Source: Nostoc sp. ATCC 53789 (GTDB lineage Bacteria > Cyanobacteriota > Cyanobacteriia > Cyanobacteriales > Nostocaceae). Taken from it: DNA of 57,504 nucleotides. Position 1 is the first letter of the stretch. Every line of letters starts with the position of its first letter. The stretch covers positions 1 through 57,504 of the forward strand of contig NZ_CP046708.1 of the NCBI RefSeq assembly GCF_009873495.1, read 5' to 3'. The notes beneath the pieces were generated by a model. That model ran no database searches. It saw only the letters and a list, made by a program, of their open reading frames with translations, and had not been told where the DNA came from. Positions 1 to 8,648 of the stretch are shown piece after piece. A program made the position numbers and the translations under genes.

Positions 1-64
1 AACAAATGTACACTCGATAGTTCTGGCTTACCTGGAAGCAAATCCAGGAATAACGATTGCGGCA

Positions 65-2149
65 TTGCTACAAGAATTAAATGATGTATGTGCCAATGAC
101 ATATACATCATGATTGCAACTGAGCTTCTGTACGTGGATTTGTTTGCTGTCCCCTTAGTTGAACATTGGCGGACACGATTATGGGTAAGTCAACAAACTC
201 ATGACGCTTATACACACGTATCTGTTGTAGGAGTGACTACAAAGAACGCTCCCAATAGTCTCACAACACTGCTACCTAACACAGCCCTTGAGTGGGATTC
301 GGCGCTATGGACTTTAGTAAACTATGGCGAGACCACAACCACGCTATTACCAGAGTCAGGCTTCCCAATACAGTTACCCACAGCATTTTTTCTCCAGTTA
401 TTCGACAGTGGCACCATTAAAATCCATAACGGAGTTACAGATGCAACTATAAATGAAACAGTACGTACTTTAATGGAGGCCGCTTCTCCTGTTCACTTAA
501 AAGAAGCGAACCGAAAATTTAATATAGTACAGGCATATTTTCAGCGCCATACAGATATCTATCAAGACATCAAAGAGCGTACCTTGCGTAGATGGGTACA
601 ACAGTTCCGTGAAGCAGAAGCAAGTTTAGGTTGCGGTTATGTTGGGTTACTACCACGGACACATCAGCAAGGGAATCGTCAACCAAAATCGCCCACAGAT
701 TCAAGTGAATTATTAGATAAATTTATTAAAGAGCATTTTGAAACACCAAGACAAGCGACAGGCGCTTCAGTATATCGGGCGTATGTCAGAACCTGTACAG
801 CATTAAATATACAACCCCTTAGTAACCGCACTTTCTACCAGCGTTTAAAAAAGCGCCCAACTCATGAGCAGACATTAAAGCGTCAGGGAGCAAAAGCCGC
901 ATACGCAACAGAGCCTTTTGTATGGGAACTAGCTTTAAATACACGTCCTCACGGAAACCGGCCTCTGGAGATAGTCCATATTGACCATACCGAACTCGAT
1001 ATTGAATTACGCTCACTTGCTACAGGTCGGCTACTTGGGCGACCTTGGCTAACATTACTGACCGATGCCTATTCCCGGCGAATCTTGGCAGTTTATCTGA
1101 CTTTTGATGCACCTTCTTACAGGTCTTGCATGATGGGGCTACGTATTTTAGTCCAGCGCCAAGGTCGTTTTCCCTCAACATTGGTTGTAGATGGTGGCAA
1201 AGAATTCCACAGTATATACTTTGACACCTTGCTGGCACGTTACCACTGCACCAAGAAAACAAGACCTGGTGGCAAACCCCGCTTTGGGTCAGTAATTGAA
1301 CGATTATTTGGGACGACAAATACTGAATTTATCTATAACCTACTAGGTAATACCCAAGCAAGTAAACAGCCCCGCCAACTCACCAAAACTGTTGACCCAA
1401 AACAGTTAGCTGTTTGGAATTTGGGAGATTTATATACTTACCTGACCCAGTGGGCTTACTCCATTTACGACTCAAATCATCACGACTCATTAGGTGCCTC
1501 TCCAGGCGTTGTTTATAACGAAGGGTTGTCAATTGCAGGAGAACGGTTGCACCGAAGTATTGCTTATAACGAAGAGTTCTTCATGGCAACACGTCCTTCC
1601 ACCCCTAAAGGTCAAGCGAAAGTTCAGCCGGGATATGGGATTAAAGTCAATTATCTCTACTATTGGAGTGATGCTTTCCGCAATCCAAATGTAGAAAAAA
1701 CATTAGTACCAGTACGCTACGACCCTTTTGATATGGGAGTTGCTTACGCCTATGTTGATGGGCGTTGGGTGAGATGTATCTCTCAGTATTACAGTACTTT
1801 CGTTGGACGCACTGAAAAAGAAGTGTTGTTAGCGGCACAAGAAATTAGGCAATTGAACAAACGTAGCGCCACGGCGACAAATTTGAACGCTAAACATTTA
1901 GCTGACTTCATTGCCAATGTCCAAGAACATGAAGCCTTGTTGCTGCAAAGATTGCGTGATTTGGAAAGTAAACGCTTACTAGAGAATTTAACGTCTAGTA
2001 ATTCTTCAGACTCATCAGTAAACCAAGTAAAGGAAAGGTTGGCTGTATTGGCACAACAGAGTGAAGATGTTGCATCGCAGCACGTATCATCTCGAAACGT
2101 TGAACCGTTGGATCTAAGTTCACTGCCAATATTAGCGGAATACAAATAG
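65..2149 (+). CDS. tnsB: TnsB-type DDE transposase, 3' part of an IS-split TnsA-TnsB fusion
   Basis: Strand-transfer transposase of a Tn7-like element. The retroviral-integrase-type core is visible: HIDHTELD (first Asp, about residue 302), VVDGGKEF (second Asp, about 374) and SVIERLFG (Glu, about 410), followed by a Mu-type C-terminal barrel region and a charged tail. The frame is open upstream of the first possible start (TTG at 65) back to base 7, and the residues encoded by 7-64 read as protein, so 65 is probably not a native start. Joined across the window ends to the TnsA frame at 55412-55986, one 905-residue TnsAB protein results. TnsAB fusions are known in some Tn7-like and CAST elements. 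The tnsC start codon follows its stop directly. As it stands the gene lacks its N-terminal endonuclease part and native start, so activity is doubtful. Confidence 0.85.
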   Translation: MLQELNDVCANDIYIMIATELLYVDLFAVPLVEHWRTRLWVSQQTHDAYTHVSVVGVTTKNAPNSLTTLLPNTALEWDSALWTLVNYGETTTTLLPESGFPIQLPTAFFLQLFDSGTIKIHNGVTDATINETVRTLMEAASPVHLKEANRKFNIVQAYFQRHTDIYQDIKERTLRRWVQQFREAEASLGCGYVGLLPRTHQQGNRQPKSPTDSSELLDKFIKEHFETPRQATGASVYRAYVRTCTALNIQPLSNRTFYQRLKKRPTHEQTLKRQGAKAAYATEPFVWELALNTRPHGNRPLEIVHIDHTELDIELRSLATGRLLGRPWLTLLTDAYSRRILAVYLTFDAPSYRSCMMGLRILVQRQGRFPSTLVVDGGKEFHSIYFDTLLARYHCTKKTRPGGKPRFGSVIERLFGTTNTEFIYNLLGNTQASKQPRQLTKTVDPKQLAVWNLGDLYTYLTQWAYSIYDSNHHDSLGASPGVVYNEGLSIAGERLHRSIAYNEEFFMATRPSTPKGQAKVQPGYGIKVNYLYYWSDAFRNPNVEKTLVPVRYDPFDMGVAYAYVDGRWVRCISQYYSTFVGRTEKEVLLAAQEIRQLNKRSATATNLNAKHLADFIANVQEHEALLLQRLRDLESKRLLENLTSSNSSDSSVNQVKERLAVLAQQSEDVASQHVSSRNVEPLDLSSLPILAEYK

Positions 2150-3616
2150 ATGGATTTAAACAGGAACAGGAGCGATGACATCAACTTACTTACTCAATTT
2201 AAGGAGTATGCAGTTTTACATCCACAGTTAGCACGGGTAGATATGCTGCTCATGCGTGCGATTCGAGAACCTGCTGGATTTGCTCATGTGTTGGTGTATG
2301 GGCCAAGTGGTGTGGGCAAGACGACGATGATACGGCAAATTGCCCGACGTTTAAATGCTCCTCACAGTGAGGATTTAGCAAAGAATTCCTCAAGCTACCG
2401 CAACGGTTATGTACCTCAATTACCTCTTTTACTGATAGAGACACGTCCACCTGACAGTGGGGTGTTTAATCGAACTGACTATTACCGGACTGCGCTGAAG
2501 CTTTTGAATGAGCCATTCTACGAGCGTCGTAGCATTGTAGACATTGATACATCGGAGGCATGGGAGAAAAAAGGGCGTGGACGTAGTAGCAAAGCTTCCC
2601 AGTTTAATGATTCTCCAGAACTGCGCCACGCATTAGAAGAAGCGATGACCAAACGTGGTGTACGTGCGGTTATCCTTGATGAAGCGCAACATTTAATGAA
2701 GATTGGGACTGGAAGTAATGCTGGCAAGCTTTTAGACCAGTTGGATTGGATTAAATCCATGACGAATGTTACGGGTGTTTTACACATCCTGATTGGTACT
2801 TACGAACTGTTAAATTTCCGCAATTTAAGTGGTCAAGCATCTCGGCGCGGTCTAGATATCCACTTTCCGCGCTATTTGTACCAAAATGAACAAGACCGTT
2901 TGGATTTTCAAGCCGCTTTATTGGCTCTTTTGAAGCAAGTACCTCTTGATATTAATATTCCCGAATTAATGCAGCATTGGCTTTACTTCTATGAACATTC
3001 TATTGGCTGTCTTGGAGTACTAAAAGACTGGCTCATCCGAACTGTGGCGGCGGCATTAGATGATGGAAATCAAGCTTTAACTTTAAAACAATTACACGAA
3101 CATACCCTAACGCTAGCGCAGTGCGAACGTATGGCAATAGAAGCAACTGAGGGCGAAGAAAAACTTAGCTATATGGAGAGCCGTCGCGAACACTTATGGC
3201 ATTTGCTACAAATAGGAATGGGTTCAACGGATGTACCGACTAATGCAGTCCCTCCTGAAACTCCGTTGGTCGGTAGTGAAATCACTTCATCGCAAACAGA
3301 GTCACCACCTAAAACAAAGCGGACTCGGAAAAAGCCAAACGTACCTGCACCACAAGAATTCACGACCACAACAGCAAACGAGATCCCTGTAGAGCCAGCC
3401 CCAAAAAAGAAGCAGACTCGCAAAAAAACTACATCTACTCAAACACTTGAAATTACTGATACACCACTTAGTAATTCCAGTGCTGACCTTCAGATGATAA
3501 CCCAGGAGACGCAACAGCAAACAGATAAGAGCCGCGAGAAAAAGTCAGGCACACGGGTTGGGCAACGCAAACCCAAGCGAGACACTGTTGGGCATGAATC
3601 GCAGTCAACGACATAA
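2150..3616 (+). CDS. tnsC: TnsC-type AAA+ ATPase (transposition regulator)
   Basis: AAA+ ATPase expected to bind target DNA and activate the TnsAB transposase. Walker A is GPSGVGKTT (about residues 49-57) and Walker B is AVILDEAQHL (about 173-182), followed by a sensor region (HILIGTYELL). From about residue 370 the protein is a low-complexity basic tail with KTKRTRKKPN, PKKKQTRKK and REKKSGTRVGQRK stretches, unusual in length and probably DNA-binding. The ATG abuts the tnsB stop codon, so the two genes are almost certainly co-transcribed and translationally coupled. TniB is the alternative family name; the pairing with a TnsAB fusion favours TnsC. No TniQ/TnsD partner follows. Confidence 0.85.
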   Translation: MDLNRNRSDDINLLTQFKEYAVLHPQLARVDMLLMRAIREPAGFAHVLVYGPSGVGKTTMIRQIARRLNAPHSEDLAKNSSSYRNGYVPQLPLLLIETRPPDSGVFNRTDYYRTALKLLNEPFYERRSIVDIDTSEAWEKKGRGRSSKASQFNDSPELRHALEEAMTKRGVRAVILDEAQHLMKIGTGSNAGKLLDQLDWIKSMTNVTGVLHILIGTYELLNFRNLSGQASRRGLDIHFPRYLYQNEQDRLDFQAALLALLKQVPLDINIPELMQHWLYFYEHSIGCLGVLKDWLIRTVAAALDDGNQALTLKQLHEHTLTLAQCERMAIEATEGEEKLSYMESRREHLWHLLQIGMGSTDVPTNAVPPETPLVGSEITSSQTESPPKTKRTRKKPNVPAPQEFTTTTANEIPVEPAPKKKQTRKKTTSTQTLEITDTPLSNSSADLQMITQETQQQTDKSREKKSGTRVGQRKPKRDTVGHESQSTT

Positions 3617-3742
3617 GAATGATAATCATTGGGTGGGGGAAGAAGCTGCCGTCGGCAGCTTCTTCCCATTCTCTTTATTAATGAGACAAGGGTGAGCCTT
3701 GCTCACCCTTGTCTCCCCCTAACTATACGATTATCATTCTTA
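3614..3742. terminator. Nested inverted repeats forming a three-stem structure between convergent genes
   Basis: An outer 14-bp perfect inverted repeat (TAAGAATGATAATC at 3614-3627, complement at 3729-3742) encloses two further perfect hairpins: a 15-bp stem with a one-base loop at 3637-3667 and a 15-bp stem with a three-base loop at 3683-3715. A GGGGG run near 3635 can also pair with CCCCC near 3716. The outer repeat contains the stop codon of tnsC on one side and the stop codon of the convergent gene on the other. A bidirectional terminator is the simplest role; the structure is more elaborate than needed for that. Confidence 0.7.
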
Positions 3743-4639
3743 CAACTCATGTCTCAAGTATGAAGTATATCTTGTCCTAAGTGCTTCTGAAGTATTTCGT
3801 GACCGTTTGGCTAAATTATCGTTCAAATCACATGTTCTTTGGGCTTGTGTTGACTGACGCAAAGCTATGACATCGCTTAGTTCAATTTCACCTTCTATTC
3901 CACGTACAAGAATCCGGTCATATCGATTACGTCGTACCGGGATATTGATTATCCACTCAAAATATAAATCTTCCCATAATTCATATTTCTCAAAGCGGTA
4001 GCCCAATGTCTCAAACCAACCCCGCATCTGTTGGGCGAGGGCGATCGCTCGACATTTGTTTTCGTTTAAAGTTTGAGTACCTGGTAATGCAAGATAACTT
4101 TGTGCCGCTAGTCGTGCTATTTCTGTACGAACACCTTCGAGTGTCGGCAGCCTATCAAGCTGTTCTTGAATAGTTGCAATACTTTGATGCAAAGAAGTGA
4201 TCTCCTGATTCATCAGTACATCAGCAGGTGCGCGACTGCGTTTGGCCACTTCCGAAAAAACAATGTAAAACGCAGCAATTTCGCGTCTGATGTCAATTTT
4301 CAAGCTTTTGATTTCGTCCCCCAAAGCATAAGCATCAACAAAAGCATCGACTTCAGACAGGAGAATAGAAGGGTTATTATGGTCAAAAGCTTTGCGAAAA
4401 GCTTGCTTTATCTGTTCATGTCGGAAAAGTTCAAGTAATGGCTTGGGTTGGCCAACACCGTATTCTACTAAAGCGTAGGCGTAAACTCCGCTGAAATAAT
4501 TTGGAGGATGTTCAGGGTCAAGGTTAAATTTTTTTAATAATTGAATTACAGTCTCATTGCGTTGAAGCTTTTCCTTAAGAATAGAGCTTGCAGTACCAGT
4601 AATTGCCTCAATTAGCTTGTTAAAAGGAGTCGGTAACAC
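3740..4639 (-). CDS. Hypothetical protein, 299 aa, possible C-terminal nuclease-like domain
   Basis: Function not recognised. The N-terminal two thirds are mostly helical and charged. The C-terminal third (about residues 200-299: a GYRFEKYELWEDLYFEWIIN stretch, then RNRYDRILVRGIEGEIELSD) has the alternating hydrophobic strands and conserved-looking acidic positions of cyanobacterial proteins found near NTPase and restriction-like genes; a nuclease fold is possible but not demonstrated. No membrane segment or signal peptide. It is convergent with tnsC across the structured terminator and stands alone, with nearly 500 bp of non-coding sequence upstream. It may be cargo of the Tn7-like element. 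Confidence 0.6.
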   Translation of the reverse strand: MLPTPFNKLIEAITGTASSILKEKLQRNETVIQLLKKFNLDPEHPPNYFSGVYAYALVEYGVGQPKPLLELFRHEQIKQAFRKAFDHNNPSILLSEVDAFVDAYALGDEIKSLKIDIRREIAAFYIVFSEVAKRSRAPADVLMNQEITSLHQSIATIQEQLDRLPTLEGVRTEIARLAAQSYLALPGTQTLNENKCRAIALAQQMRGWFETLGYRFEKYELWEDLYFEWIINIPVRRNRYDRILVRGIEGEIELSDVIALRQSTQAQRTCDLNDNLAKRSRNTSEALRTRYTSYLRHEL

Positions 4640-5134
4640 TGACTTTTTGTGTAAAAGTATGTATACGAGCTGATAATTATCCTTATATTAGCGCCAGATT
4701 TATAAAAATGAAGGAAATAGGGGTAAAATCCAGAAATTAGCTGCTATTTGGACGGGAATAACTGTATTAATAAGGTGATCCCAACAATGCAAACGCACTG
4801 TTGGGATCACCGTGCCGAAACAGCAAAATTTTACGTGATTGACTGTAATCTTTGTACAGCAATAGTTTCAGCAATGTATATCCGGGGTGATATGTCATCA
4901 AATAGAGACGTTACTTGAAGTCTGCTTTAGGAAACGTAGTTATCAATGCTTTTCACTTTCAAGCTGAAAGCCAGTTTTAGAGCGCACTTTTAAAGCCGCG
5001 ACAGCGCAACAACGATGCTCAACATTGGCTCTCAAAAGGCTTTCTTAGTCCGGCTTTCATGTCCAAAGTAAGAAATTGCAACACTTACATTGCTTAAACA
5101 TGTTGGTTAAGCAACGTTTCTCTGACCATGCTTT
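4640..5134. other. Intergenic region with hairpin and a transposon-end-like motif
   Basis: No convincing gene. It holds a 13-bp-stem inverted repeat (GGTGATCCCAACA at 4774-4786, complement at 4799-4811, 12-base loop). Its right arm overlaps a 30-bp motif at 4806-4835 (ATCACCGTGCC then TACG at the end) that recurs elsewhere in the window. Nothing else recognisable up to the dnaB stop codon. Confidence 0.5.
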
Positions 5135-6523
5135 TTAATCCCAGTCAGTTTGTGCTGACTGCGATCGCACCATGTTCTTAAATTTTGTTAAGTGTGCATC
5201 AAACAGTAGTTGGATTGTGCCTGTGGCCCCATCGCGGTTTTTAGCAAGGATAATCTCTGCAATTCCTTTCTCTTGCGTATTAGAGTCGTAATATTCATCA
5301 CGATACAACATGATTACTTTGTCCGCGTCCTGCTCAATCCCGCCACTGTCACGTAAATCGGAGAGCATGGGGCGTTTGTTATTACGGTTTTCTACTGCCC
5401 TTGATAGTTGCGATAAACACATAACAGGGGTCTGTAACTTCATCGCTAAACGCTTGAGTCCGCGTGTGAGCTTTTCTATTTCATGATTTCTGTTGCCCCC
5501 GCCATTACCATCCATCAATTGCAGATAATCGACAACGATCAACCCCAAATCACGGCGCTCTTGTGCCATGATTTTACGACATTCAGATTCTATATAGCTC
5601 AGTGACGGGTCTGGACGGTCATCGAGGTAAACAGGTAGCTCTGATAGTGTGCCGATGCCCTGTGATAGTGGCTCCCATTGTTTGTTAGAGATGCGCCCTG
5701 TTTTCAAGTAGCCGCTTTCTATGCCAGCCTCACCAGAAAGCGCACGCATGGCAATCTGTAGCTTTGACATTTCCAGACTGAACACGACAACCGGAAACTG
5801 ATAAGCTTGGGCTAGATGAAAAGCTATCTGAGCCGCAAACGCTGATTTCCCCATCGCCGGACGACCCGCAACGATAACTAAATCATTGCGGTTAAACCCG
5901 CAAGTCATTGCATCAAGATCATAAAAGCCCGTGGGAATCCCAGGTAAAACCTTACCCTGGCTGCGGTCTTCAATATCCTGAAACAGATTAATCACCACTT
6001 CGGAAATGTGGCTGGCCCCCGCAGTATCAGAGGAACGCTGCAACTCATAGATAAAGTCCTGTAATTGTGAGAAGGCTTCCTCTAAGGGGGTTTCTTCATT
6101 GGATTTGTGCTGCAACTCGATTGCAAGGCTTCCTAGTCTACCTAGTTCCCGACGCTTCCATTTTTCCATAACTAGACCTGCCAGCGCATCAATGTTAACT
6201 GCTGATACTGTCTTGTCAACCAGCGATGCTAACTTGTTTCGACCGCCGATAATTTCTAACAAACTATTATCAGCTAAATAATTCGTGATCATCAACAAGT
6301 CTGTGGGCAATTCTTGAGCATTAAGTCGAAGGGCTGCGTTGTATATACGACCATGAGCGCTGATATAGAAGTGGTGCGGCTTCAAAATGTCGCGGACACG
6401 TTCTATAGCTACTGGGTCAAGCAAGATGCCCCCAAGTATCGCCTCTTCAGATTCAATGCTCTGTGGTGGTAGCTTATTGGCTGTGGTGGCAAAAGGAATT
6501 ACGTTGTCGTCACTGGCGTACAT
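5135..6523 (-). CDS. dnaB: Replicative DNA helicase, DnaB family
   Basis: Hexameric 5'-3' helicase for plasmid replication. The N-terminal DnaB domain starts at about residue 18 (PPQSIESEEAILGGILLDP). The RecA-like core has Walker A GRPAMGKSAFA (about 218-228), the FSLEMSK motif, Walker B LIVVDYLQLMDG (about 330) and CLSQLSRAVENR (about 375), then SDLRDSGGIEQDAD. At 462 residues it is a full-length DnaB, with no intein. It follows the winged-helix replication gene on the same strand after a gap of about 70 bp, so the two probably form the plasmid replication operon. A plasmid-borne DnaB paralogue suggests partial independence from the host helicase. Confidence 0.93.
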   Translation of the reverse strand: MYASDDNVIPFATTANKLPPQSIESEEAILGGILLDPVAIERVRDILKPHHFYISAHGRIYNAALRLNAQELPTDLLMITNYLADNSLLEIIGGRNKLASLVDKTVSAVNIDALAGLVMEKWKRRELGRLGSLAIELQHKSNEETPLEEAFSQLQDFIYELQRSSDTAGASHISEVVINLFQDIEDRSQGKVLPGIPTGFYDLDAMTCGFNRNDLVIVAGRPAMGKSAFAAQIAFHLAQAYQFPVVVFSLEMSKLQIAMRALSGEAGIESGYLKTGRISNKQWEPLSQGIGTLSELPVYLDDRPDPSLSYIESECRKIMAQERRDLGLIVVDYLQLMDGNGGGNRNHEIEKLTRGLKRLAMKLQTPVMCLSQLSRAVENRNNKRPMLSDLRDSGGIEQDADKVIMLYRDEYYDSNTQEKGIAEIILAKNRDGATGTIQLLFDAHLTKFKNMVRSQSAQTDWD

Positions 6524-6596
6524 ATTAATCTCTGATTTCGATTAGGTCTAAATTTTTACAGTCAGATACCCAAAACCCTGAAGATAAGGGGCTTGG

Positions 6597-7691
6597 TCAA
6601 TTAGGAATATCTACAAATCTTTCAGGAAACTTGGCGCTTGCCCATTCGTACCATTTAGCAGATACTTTATGCTTGCAAAACTTAGATAGTCCCTCTGACT
6701 GGAGCATACTGTAGTAGTGATCGTGCATCCGCGCATCCCATCTGGGAAAATCATACTTCTTGCGCTGTTTCTCTACTTCTACGGGGTCATCAGCAAAGTT
6801 GTTAATTTTGCGCTCTAATTTCCTGCAACCTGCTTTCCATTGCTCAAATAAGCAAAATATCTCTGTACTACCTTCATCTTTTTTAGAAAGCACTGTAGTC
6901 ACGTATGGGGCAACGTTGTTAATGTCTTTACCTTGCGATCGCTGATAGGTCAGATAGTAAAGCAGGAAATCCACTTCTTTAACTGGGTCATCACTGAAAC
7001 CCAAAATTTGAGAATGATTCTCACGCGCCGCGCCGGAATTTAGATCCTCATGAGTGGATTTCTTGTTAGTTGCAGAGACTTTCTCTTTATTAACAGCGTA
7101 GTGATTATCTGGAAGTGCTTTTTCTTGGTCAATTTCTTTGTTCTTCTTTTCCTCTTTTTTTCTCCCTCCATCGCTCTTAGAGGGATTGACTTTATTAGAG
7201 GTATTTAAGAGGGAATTACTTTCTAGCTCTGTCAGACCTACCCCCCTAGCTCTGTCAGACCTACCCCCTAGCTCTGTCAGACCTACCCCCCCGTTCTGAG
7301 AGACCTGGGTAAGGGTAGGTCTGTGTGAGCTATCCGTACAAAACTCTTTAATAATCGGTATAGGGTTTGACCAATTGCGTCTAGGCGCAACACGATAAAT
7401 GCAAGTTGTACCGGGGCGAGACTCTTTGATAATCAAGCCATGTGTCGTTAAAGTCTTTAGCGATCGCTTGACCTGCGCTTCCGACATCCGACAACCTGCC
7501 GCCATGTTTTTATTGCTTTCAAAGGCTTCTCCCTTGCCAGCACGTCTTACGATTCGGCTATATATACGAAATGAATATGGATCAAGCCCAAAATCGTCTA
7601 ATTCTTTGTGGACAAAAATAAAATTAAAATCATCTCTGTCGTCATGTGCTACATAGCCATGCGCTTGTTCTACATTTCGAGAGTTCATCAT
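6597..7691 (-). CDS. Winged-helix plasmid replication protein (putative initiator)
   Basis: Likely replication initiator or helicase loader. The N-terminal 110 residues hold a winged-helix/HTH domain (AAGCRMSEAQVKRSLKTLTT HTH, then HGLIIKES wing) like that of phage replisome organisers and plasmid RepA-type proteins. The middle (about 130-245) is low-complexity and charged. The C-terminal part (about 250-364; PVKEVDFLLYYLTYQRSQGK, then KVSAKWYEWASAKFP) is DnaD-like in character. It sits directly upstream of dnaB on the same strand. The low-complexity linker coincides with an array of 22-23-bp DNA repeats (7224-7326) that look like iterons. The family assignment is inferred; the operon context makes a replication role likely. 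Confidence 0.7.
   Translation of the reverse strand: MMNSRNVEQAHGYVAHDDRDDFNFIFVHKELDDFGLDPYSFRIYSRIVRRAGKGEAFESNKNMAAGCRMSEAQVKRSLKTLTTHGLIIKESRPGTTCIYRVAPRRNWSNPIPIIKEFCTDSSHRPTLTQVSQNGGVGLTELGGRSDRARGVGLTELESNSLLNTSNKVNPSKSDGGRKKEEKKNKEIDQEKALPDNHYAVNKEKVSATNKKSTHEDLNSGAARENHSQILGFSDDPVKEVDFLLYYLTYQRSQGKDINNVAPYVTTVLSKKDEGSTEIFCLFEQWKAGCRKLERKINNFADDPVEVEKQRKKYDFPRWDARMHDHYYSMLQSEGLSKFCKHKVSAKWYEWASAKFPERFVDIPN
7224..7326. repeat. Iteron-like 22-23-bp tandem repeats inside the replication gene
   Basis: Three near-perfect tandem copies of TAGCTCTGTCAGACCTACCC plus C-tract (7224-7246, 7247-7268, 7269-7291) are followed by a degenerate copy (about 7294-7310) and an inverted partial copy (AGGTCTG...GAGC, about 7315-7330). 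Periods of 23 and 22 bp put adjacent copies in different reading frames, so the repeat is kept at the DNA level, not the protein level. This is expected of initiator-binding iterons and an origin of replication. Confidence 0.6.
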
Positions 7692-8115
7692 GTTACATTC
7701 CGAAGTATTTGTAATATTTCGGATAACTCCCTTGCAACGCGAACGCAGAACTGCTTATCATAGAGTCAGCGATCGCGGTTCCGAAAAGTCCTACCACAGA
7801 CAATTTCGTTTCGGAGTTACCGCTTGTGTACAGCCAAATAATCAAGAAACCCGCTTAGATTCCCGTCCGAGCGGGTTTCTTGATTGGAACACGGGGCAAA
7901 CATTTGGCTAACTGTCTGCCCTTTGGCTCTCTCATATCCTTGCCCTGTGGCTCTTGGATATTACACCCAGTTTCACGCCTTACTGGGACGGCGTTTTTGC
8001 CTATCCAGGCTCCATTGCTCTCCCGCTTCAGTCTCCACATCCGCAAGTTCGCATAATCAACCCCGTAAGCGGGGCAACTGTATATATATATTGTTTTAAG
8101 CGCTCGTCTATATCG
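7692..8115. promoter_or_regulatory. Leader region of the replication operon with a strong hairpin
   Basis: Between the regulator genes and the replication gene. A perfect 16-bp stem (AATCAAGAAACCCGCT at 7840-7855, complement at 7870-7885, loop 14 bases) is bracketed by a looser AGCCAAAT/ATTTGGCT pair. It could act as an attenuator or as the terminator of the upstream regulator operon, or be the target of a countertranscript controlling copy number. A 63-codon frame on the minus strand (8046 to 7855, TTG start) runs through it, but I do not consider it well supported. Confidence 0.4.
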
Positions 8116-8158
8116 TTTAGCCGCTCTGTTATGTCCTGTGGCTGGTCGGTGTTGATCA
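8027..8158 (-). CDS. Small hypothetical protein, 43 aa, coupled to the XRE regulator
   Basis: A short frame starts with an ATG that overlaps the TGA stop of the XRE gene (ATGA arrangement), with GGAGG (8163-8167) well placed upstream. The product starts MINTDQPQDITERLNDIDER, which looks like a small amphipathic helix, and ends in a Cys-containing tail (MRTCGCGD). Function unknown. The overlap and ribosome binding site argue for translation; the length argues for caution. Confidence 0.4.
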
Positions 8159-8392
8159 TTTATCCTCCTTGTCTTCTTTAATTTCTTCTGGTGGAACCCA
8201 GTAAATTAACTCGCTGGGCTGGACACGGTAAAAATCGCAGATTTTGTTTAAAGCTGTAACTTGTGGTATCCAATCAGGATTATCGTATAAGTTGTAAGCG
8301 GTACTGGGTGCTATGCCCGTATCTTTTTGAAAGCGATAGCGAGTAATCCCCAAACCGTCTACAAATTTCTTGACTTGGTTCCTTATAGGCAT
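8156..8392 (-). CDS. XRE-family HTH transcriptional regulator
   Basis: 78-residue Cro/CI-type DNA-binding protein. The HTH covers about residues 14-62 (GITRYRFQKDTGIAPSTAYN, then DNP, then VTALNKICDFYRVQPSELI), a close match to the XRE fold, with a short acidic tail. It lies upstream of the replication operon on the same strand, and the region before its start carries repeated TTAATGAGCGRTTG motifs, so it is probably an autoregulator and may control copy number. The ATG at 8392 is preceded by intergenic repeats and not by another gene. Confidence 0.8.
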   Translation of the reverse strand: MPIRNQVKKFVDGLGITRYRFQKDTGIAPSTAYNLYDNPDWIPQVTALNKICDFYRVQPSELIYWVPPEEIKEDKEDK

Positions 8393-8398
8393 TCAGTA

Positions 8399-8553
8399 AC
8401 AATAAACGGTTATCAATACAACCATTTATCATTGCTAATTTCCAACCGTTAGTAAATGCCAATCGATTTATATTAATGAGCGATTGACATTAATGAGCGG
8501 TTGTAGTTAATATCATAGTGTCCGGGTTATCGATACGTCAATAGCCCGGACAC
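8399..8553. promoter_or_regulatory. Operator-like repeats and inverted repeat upstream of the XRE gene
   Basis: Two tandem copies of ATTAATGAGCGATTG / ATTAATGAGCGGTTG lie at about 8473-8504. Related half-sites occur in the opposite orientation (CAACCGTTAGTAAATG near 8443, CAACCATTTATCATTG near 8421). To the right, a 13-bp inverted repeat with one mismatch (GTGTCCGGGTTAT at 8518-8530, matching arm to 8553) separates this region from the divergent plus-strand genes. These are good candidates for XRE binding sites and divergent promoters. Confidence 0.5.
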
Positions 8554-8648
8554 AGTTATCTAGCTATAAACACAGATTATCTGTATTACGTCCGCTCTAT
8601 ATCTGCGGTCGTGGTAATTGTGCGTGGGAGCATCACAAGCGAGGATTC

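Noticed and set aside
7855..8046. 63-codon minus-strand frame upstream of the replication gene
   Set aside because: TTG start without a clear ribosome binding site, and it runs through a strong hairpin; overlapped by the better supported 43-codon frame.
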